Of a stretch of 64,000 nt of DNA, positions 58,600 to 64,000 are shown piece by piece. The DNA is from Nyssa sinensis (lineage: Eukaryota; Streptophyta; Magnoliopsida; Cornales; Nyssaceae). The DNA lies in the NCBI GenBank assembly GCA_008638375.1, contig CM018048.1:3191940-3255939 (forward strand). The letters are read 5' to 3'. Below the pieces are notes generated by a model. The model did no database searches, was not told the DNA's origin, and worked only from the letters and a program-made list of their open reading frames with translations. Each line of letters opens with the position of its first letter. Position 1 is the stretch's first letter. A program made the position numbers and the translations under genes.

Positions 58600-60489
58600 A
58601 CAATCATCTATATTTAAGGGAGATAGTTAACATTGATGGTAGAGGGAGGGTTGACCCTTTTCAACTAATTGAAAGATGAATAGGTTTTGTTCATAGGGGA
58701 TGTTGATCAAGACGGGCTAGGATGGATCTCCAAAAGTTTGGTCAATGCTTCATTAGAATTTCTAGACAGGGGGATTGAAGTAGAAAAGGCAAAATCAGAA
58801 GGAGAAAGGAAGATTTGTTTATTGGGAGGTATGCAAGGGAGATAAGTTCTCTTGTCTATTTCATTCCAGAGATTGGAGGGTATAGGCAAGATTGGAGGAT
58901 AGGAATTGGATATTTGATGGAGAACTTATATTTCTAGACTAGTAGGCATTGGCTACTATAGTTACTATAACATCCTGACTCAATATTATTGGGTAATTAA
59001 GCATAATGATAAAAATTAATAAAGGCTAGCCCTAAATGGACAACAGACAACATACTTGAAACAATTAGACTATGAATTTGGAGACAAGACATATGTGTAT
59101 ACCCTAGCCATTAAATTGGAGACGGTCATTCCTATACATGTGATAGGATAACCAAGATTATTGTTGATGTTAATCCTAACTAGTGTTAATCATGGATTAA
59201 CAACTAGATGATTTTTGGGTGAATCAGTGCACAAGTGCACTCAATCTAAAAATTAAGATCCCAAATTCATACTAAGTATGATAATAAGACCTCTATGTTG
59301 AATATAATGTATGGGTATAGACAATGCACATAGAAGGAAATGCATGTGCATACATAAGACAAGATGTCTATATGTGGTACATACATAAGACAACATGATG
59401 GGAAATGTTCCATAAAAATCCACTAAGGGATTTAAAAATGAGTAAGCTGAAAATCAACTAATATGAGAGATAAGGTTGCATGCAAATGGATGGATTTCAT
59501 GTGCCAAGTGGCACATGAAATCTATCCTACTTGGCACATGAAATCTATCCTTCAAGACACCTAGGTTATAAGCTCTATTACACCTCATTTTGCTAAAAAT
59601 TAAAAGAGATTTAAGAGAGATTATAGCTTAGTTTGTGCATGCAAGTGTAGAAAGAAAAAGCAGAAAGAAAAAGTACGAGAAAGAGGAAAAAACTGAAGAG
59701 AAATTCCCAAAGGATGGCCAAACAAGGCAGTATGCTTCTCTATTGCCTTATTTAAGTTTTCATGTGTCTTTAAGATCAATTTAAGCTAAAAGAAAGGCTA
59801 GAAACCCTAAGGTTAAACAATTGCCATTAATGAAGCTCAAGAACAAACTTAGAAACCAACTGAGACAAAATTTATTTCCATGAATAAGAACTATAACTAC
59901 AAGTTATAAGGATCATAATGCAAAATGAATAATAGATTTTGGCAAAAAAAAATGAGCCAACATAACTAAATTACAAGTCAAGGCCAAAAAATGATAATAT
60001 GAGAAAATGAATGAAAAGCTTCAATTTAAAGCTAAACAAGGAATCTAGTGGTTCAAAAAAGAACCATTTTGATAGAGAAATGATGGAGAAACAGAGAAAT
60101 TACAATGGTCATCGAAAAAGTGTGCCTTGGGTTTTTCCGGCCTCCTCATCAAGTTTTGATTAAACCAGAACTTTGTGAAATTATATTTTGACTCCTGGAA
60201 CTTTATTAAAACTGTAACCAAGCCCCGGAAAATTAATTAAAATTATTTTAATGTCATTAATAAATCGGTAAAATTACTATTTTTCCTCTGAGCCTAAAAA
60301 TAGTGTAACAAAGGCCAATTAAAATGCAAAAAGAGTCATTCCTAACGTTTTTGGGCATTCTGGACTCAATGGCGGAGTCCGATTTGAAAAATTAGATATC
60401 AAAATATATGAATGAAAAAACTGGACTAATTCTAAATGGGTCTTAAAATGTTAATTAAGCTACCAAATAAACTCTAATGACCATAAGAC
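58600..60489. other. Degenerate repeat DNA, no gene
   Basis: 58620-58930 has the look of decayed coding sequence on the plus strand (for example LVNASLEFLDRGIEVEKAKS), not assigned. 58972 onward begins like a gypsy LTR (TAACATCCTGACTCAATATT). A small repeat of TTGGCACATGAAATCTATCC lies at 59509-59553. Confidence 0.35.
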
Positions 60490-61088
60490 TAAGGGTGGCA
60501 ATTCGTGTTCGGGTTTTATCAGGACATTTATATTCTAAAAATAGTGTCAACTCGTTTGTTGAATAAGTTAACACGATACGACTCGACTAACCCGTTCAAT
60601 AAATAGGTCGTGTCAAATCGAATAACCCGACACGACACAAATAACCTTTTTAGACACCAATAACCTGTTTGACACGAATGACCTATTTGAATAAGGTACT
60701 TATCATTCTCATTCAAATAATAATGTATAACTCAATAAAGTCATTCTTATTCAAATTATAATTTAAATAATAAAAAAAACATCCACGATTCATTAACATG
60801 CATTATTCAAATTAAAATAAATATTTATAGCAAATGATGTTTCATCTAGGTTCAAATGTCAAATACATTTACAAGACTAGACAAAATATAGATACAAAAG
60901 TTTCTTCCAAAAAGATTTTAAAAAATATGTTAAAAAATCATTTCAAAATTTTTCAAAAAAGATGTTATCGTGTTAATCATGTCAGACCTGATTTTGACCG
61001 AACACGATTAAACCCAACTCGAAACCTGCTAAGTTCGTGTCATTTTCAAGTCGTGTTCGCGAATTGTGTCCAACATTTCCAACCCTAC
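60490..61088. mobile_element. Candidate hAT-like MITE, ~600 bp
   Basis: Left end TAAGGGTGGCAATTCGTGTT and right end (reverse complement) GTAGGGTTGGAAATGTTGGA, then AATTCGCGAACACGAC, are similar in order. Inner DNA is rich in ACCCGACACGACAC-type motifs. The flanks (CATAAGAC / ACGAGATT) do not match well as an 8-bp duplication. Confidence 0.45.
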
Positions 61089-61099
61089 ACGAGATTACC

Positions 61100-62990
61100 A
61101 ACTCTAACATTTTTCTACGTTCTGGACTTAATGGTAGGTCCATTTCGTAAAACGAGGTACCCAAATTATAGTTACACAAAATAGGTAATTCCTAGACTAC
61201 CTTTAGTGAGATACAGGCTACCAAACTGACTGAAAAAATATAAAAAGGGGCATACCCAAAATTGTTGGACACTCTGGACCTAATGGTCAAATTGAGCATC
61301 TGGGAACCCAAAGATGGTCCCACATAGAAGTGTAAAATCACAAAAATGCCCTTTGACCTTAAGTAAGTCACATGAAGGCTAAGTTTAATATTTTCGACGT
61401 TCCAAACCTAATGGTGATGTCCGTTTGAAGAAAATGAACTCTGAAACAAATTAAAAAATGACTAATATGTCCCTAACGGTTAAAGTAAGCTAAGAATTGA
61501 ACTAAGAAGTATTAGGAACTCTAATTAGAGAACATAATAGAATCCTAAATAGTAAGACTAAGCATCTAGTGAAGATGCTTTAGGCCATGATGAGTGCTAA
61601 TAAAGTGTCAATGTGTATTGATCTATGACTAAGTATCATGAGCAAGGGAATGTGGATGAGATGATTGGTAATGCAAGTCTGTAAGGGCGTAATGATAGAC
61701 TCGGAAGGACATGTGAGTAATTTGGAACTTTGAAGTGCGGAATCTTCAGCACTTTATGATTTAGAATTGCGTTTTTTATCATACTTCTATTTATTAAACA
61801 AACTTCCATCGAATTGACTGATCGAATTGCTATCGTTTTGTCAAACAAATTGTCATTATTTTAATAGCAAATTGTTATCGTTCTATTGATCAAATTGTCA
61901 TCATTTTATTGATTGAACAACCATCGTATCATTGATTGAATTGATATTGTTATAGATTGAACTGTTTTATGAATTCGTTTAAAATGTGAAGCATAATTGA
62001 TTGTTTATTATTTTAATTGAATCAATTGAATTGTTTTGAGTCGTATATCGAATTTGCTCAAATTGTTTCACTCCATGTCATTACATAGCATTGATGTGTT
62101 ATCACTCACTAAAAGTGAATTGATATATTATCACTCACCAAAAATGAACTGTACGTACACTTAGTGTACGGGATTGCACAATGAGTGTGTCATGACCTAT
62201 CCTATATTGTTAGCAACATCAGCTGCATTGATTGAGTGGCTTAGGCCGCATTGTTCATTGTCGAGATGTTCATATTGAATCTTATTGATTGTCATTGATC
62301 AAATTGAATTGTATTGATTGTTATTGATCAAATTGAATTATATCGGTTGTCATGAATCGAATTGAATCGCATTAATTGCCATTGAATCGTATTGATTGTT
62401 ATTGATCGAATTGAATACCATTGACCATTATCTACTGTTATTAAATTGTATTGATCATGTTGAATTGTATTATTGATCTCATTGTGTTGGAAATTGTTTT
62501 AAGACTCTTCTAATGTTTTAAAATTGTCGTGTTTCACATATTCTATTAATTGATTGATTAAAAAACCTAGCTTGATAGAGAATTGACTTAACCTTCTTTT
62601 AGTTCGGTCAAAACCCATAACAAATAACCATGATTACTCACAAGTTTGTCACAAAGCTCACATGAATTTATCCATGCACATTTTAGGTGTACTCAAAGAA
62701 AGAAAGGATAGTAAGCAATGATTGAGACGTATCTAAGCATAGTAGAAATTTGCAAAGGTGCAACATAGGATGTATCAACTAACCCGGATGACATGTCAGG
62801 AGTGGGTGACATCTTAGAGCAAGGAAATGAAAAATAGATTAGCAGACTAGTAGATTTATTAGTCATTGATTGTATTTGTAATTAGGCTCACAATGTTGTA
62901 AACCTTGTACACTTGTAAATAAACAGTTATGAATTAGTATTGCCCTGCCAAGTGTGATTGTATCCTTGTTTAAAAAAAAAATTATTTACG
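61100..62990. other. LTR-like DNA with ATTGAT-rich minisatellite
   Basis: 61850-62480 consists of diverged short units such as GATTGTCATTGATCAAATTG. Upstream are repeated segments of the TTCTGGACTTAATGG type (61120, 61265, 61400). Probably the interior of an old long LTR. No coding sequence. Confidence 0.4.
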
Positions 62991-63060
62991 AAACTCTGCT
63001 GCTAGCTATTGTTCTAAAGAATGTAATTAACTTGAGATTGAATTGAAGGTCTTATGGCCG

Positions 63061-63103
63061 GTCACATTCTGCAATCCACTTCGGGTGGATTTCAGGATGT
63101 GAC
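63061..63103. repeat. Inverted repeat, 19-bp arms, LTR-end-like
   Basis: Arms 63061-63079 (GTCACATTCTGCAATCCAC) and 63085-63103 match at 17 of 19 positions around a TTCGG loop. Such GTCACATCCTG motifs occur near gypsy LTR ends. Confidence 0.6.
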
Positions 63104-63841
63104 AACTACAAATTTATCATTTTACTGAAAGAAGTACGAGTAAGGTTCTTAGGTTTTCCCTTAATTTTGTGGAGTGATGAAATTTTAGGGCCCTTGGAAA
63201 TAAATGTTTGCGACTATGATTGAAATGTTTGATTTTTTGTTTTTTTTTGCATTTTGACATTAAACCTCACAACAAGTCTGATGTTTACAATTTGAGGGTG
63301 TTATTGATGGAAATGGCATGGAAGAGAAAGAAATTGAACACTTCTGTAGTGAACTCAAGCTAAGAATATATGTTTCCCAATCATAGGTGTACGACCATTG
63401 TGCTGGGAATTATTTAGTAGTCCCAAGGGTTAAATGGATTGCCACACCAGCAACAGTATAGTGTATATATACAAATAACCTATCTTTTAACCATTTGGAC
63501 CATTGTGCTAAAAACATTGAATAATTTTTCATAAATTCAGGATAATTGTCCCACTGAATAATTACTCATAGTTGCACTATATTGCATACAATTCAATGAA
63601 AAATGCAGGAGAGATGCTAGAAGGAAAAACAGATCTTCTGCAAATGTCACTAAAGAGTTCTCTTTGTTCTGATGAAAAGTCATTTAATGATCATTTATTC
63701 CACACTAATTCATTCGAATTGATGTAATATCTTGTAATCTAACAACAAATGTCTTGAGTCATCAATATAAATTCAAGGAAACCAACCCAGGAAAAAAATA
63801 GTAGTGCTAAAAGTTGTGTTCCTCTATGCTTGTAACTAGGC
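63104..63841. other. No recognisable feature
   Basis: AT-rich sequence without an open frame, element border or conserved motif that I can identify. Confidence 0.5.
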
Positions 63842-63933
63842 ACATTGAGCCATAGAGAATGATGGGTTTCATTGTGATTTCTAGTGTACATTGAACCCTA
63901 GAGACTGATGGGTCTCATTGTGATTTCTAGTGG
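63842..63933. repeat. 46-bp diverged tandem duplication
   Basis: Two adjacent copies containing CATTGTGATTTCTAGTG, differing at a few positions. Confidence 0.8.
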
Positions 63934-64000
63934 CAAAACAAATCATGGTTGTGAAACTCAGAGAAAAAAGTTGATCCCATTTTTAATTCCCTATTTTTTT

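Overview
This is nuclear DNA from a plant, most likely a dicot tree or shrub. The evidence is split genes with short exons and long AT-rich introns, an ER-type plant acyl-CoA synthetase, a plant mitochondrial OXA1, and plant transposon families (Ty3/gypsy Tat-type, Ty1/copia, plant L1 LINE, hAT- and MULE-like MITEs, a TRIM). I cannot name the species.

Two host genes are visible, both on the minus strand, head to tail. (1) Positions 9-10432 hold the first twelve coding exons (352 codons, no interruption) of a long-chain acyl-CoA synthetase of the LACS4 type; its 3' half lies beyond the left edge. (2) Positions 16962-38835 hold a complete nine-exon OXA1 mitochondrial insertase gene (436 codons), with a further intron in its 5' UTR. 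All exon junctions were read by eye from reading frame, GT/AG borders and family similarity.

The rest is mostly mobile DNA. The LACS introns hold a 337-bp TRIM and an AT-rich tandem-repeat block. The space between the genes (10.5-16.9 kb) holds a possible MULE-like element with a GC-rich patch and a foldback element with a perfect 56-bp palindrome. The OXA1 introns hold a MULE-type MITE (9-bp target duplication), a solo LTR (perfect 5-bp duplication), an internally deleted LINE, two members of one hAT-like family, a LINE tail and a nearly full-length but frameshifted LINE (about 29.2-35.6 kb), plus a solo LTR related to the large element downstream.

From 39433 to 51334 lies a structurally complete but coding-damaged Ty3/gypsy element of Tat type on the minus strand: two ~612-bp LTRs, 5-bp target duplication, primer binding site, polypurine tract, gag, protease, RT, two RNase H-like domains and integrase. 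Its 3' part carries about 22 tandem repeats and, on the opposite strand, a spliced antisense ORF and a second antisense ORF, each behind a TATA-like box. This is the most interesting part of the window, although antisense ORFs and 3' tandem repeats are already known for Tat/Ogre elements.

From 51.3 kb to the right edge I find no host gene. There is a truncated copia element (51.85-54.05 kb), then old LTR-like DNA with diverged internal repeats, MITE-like foldbacks and three tRNA-like modules. I see no clear sign of an entirely new biological system.
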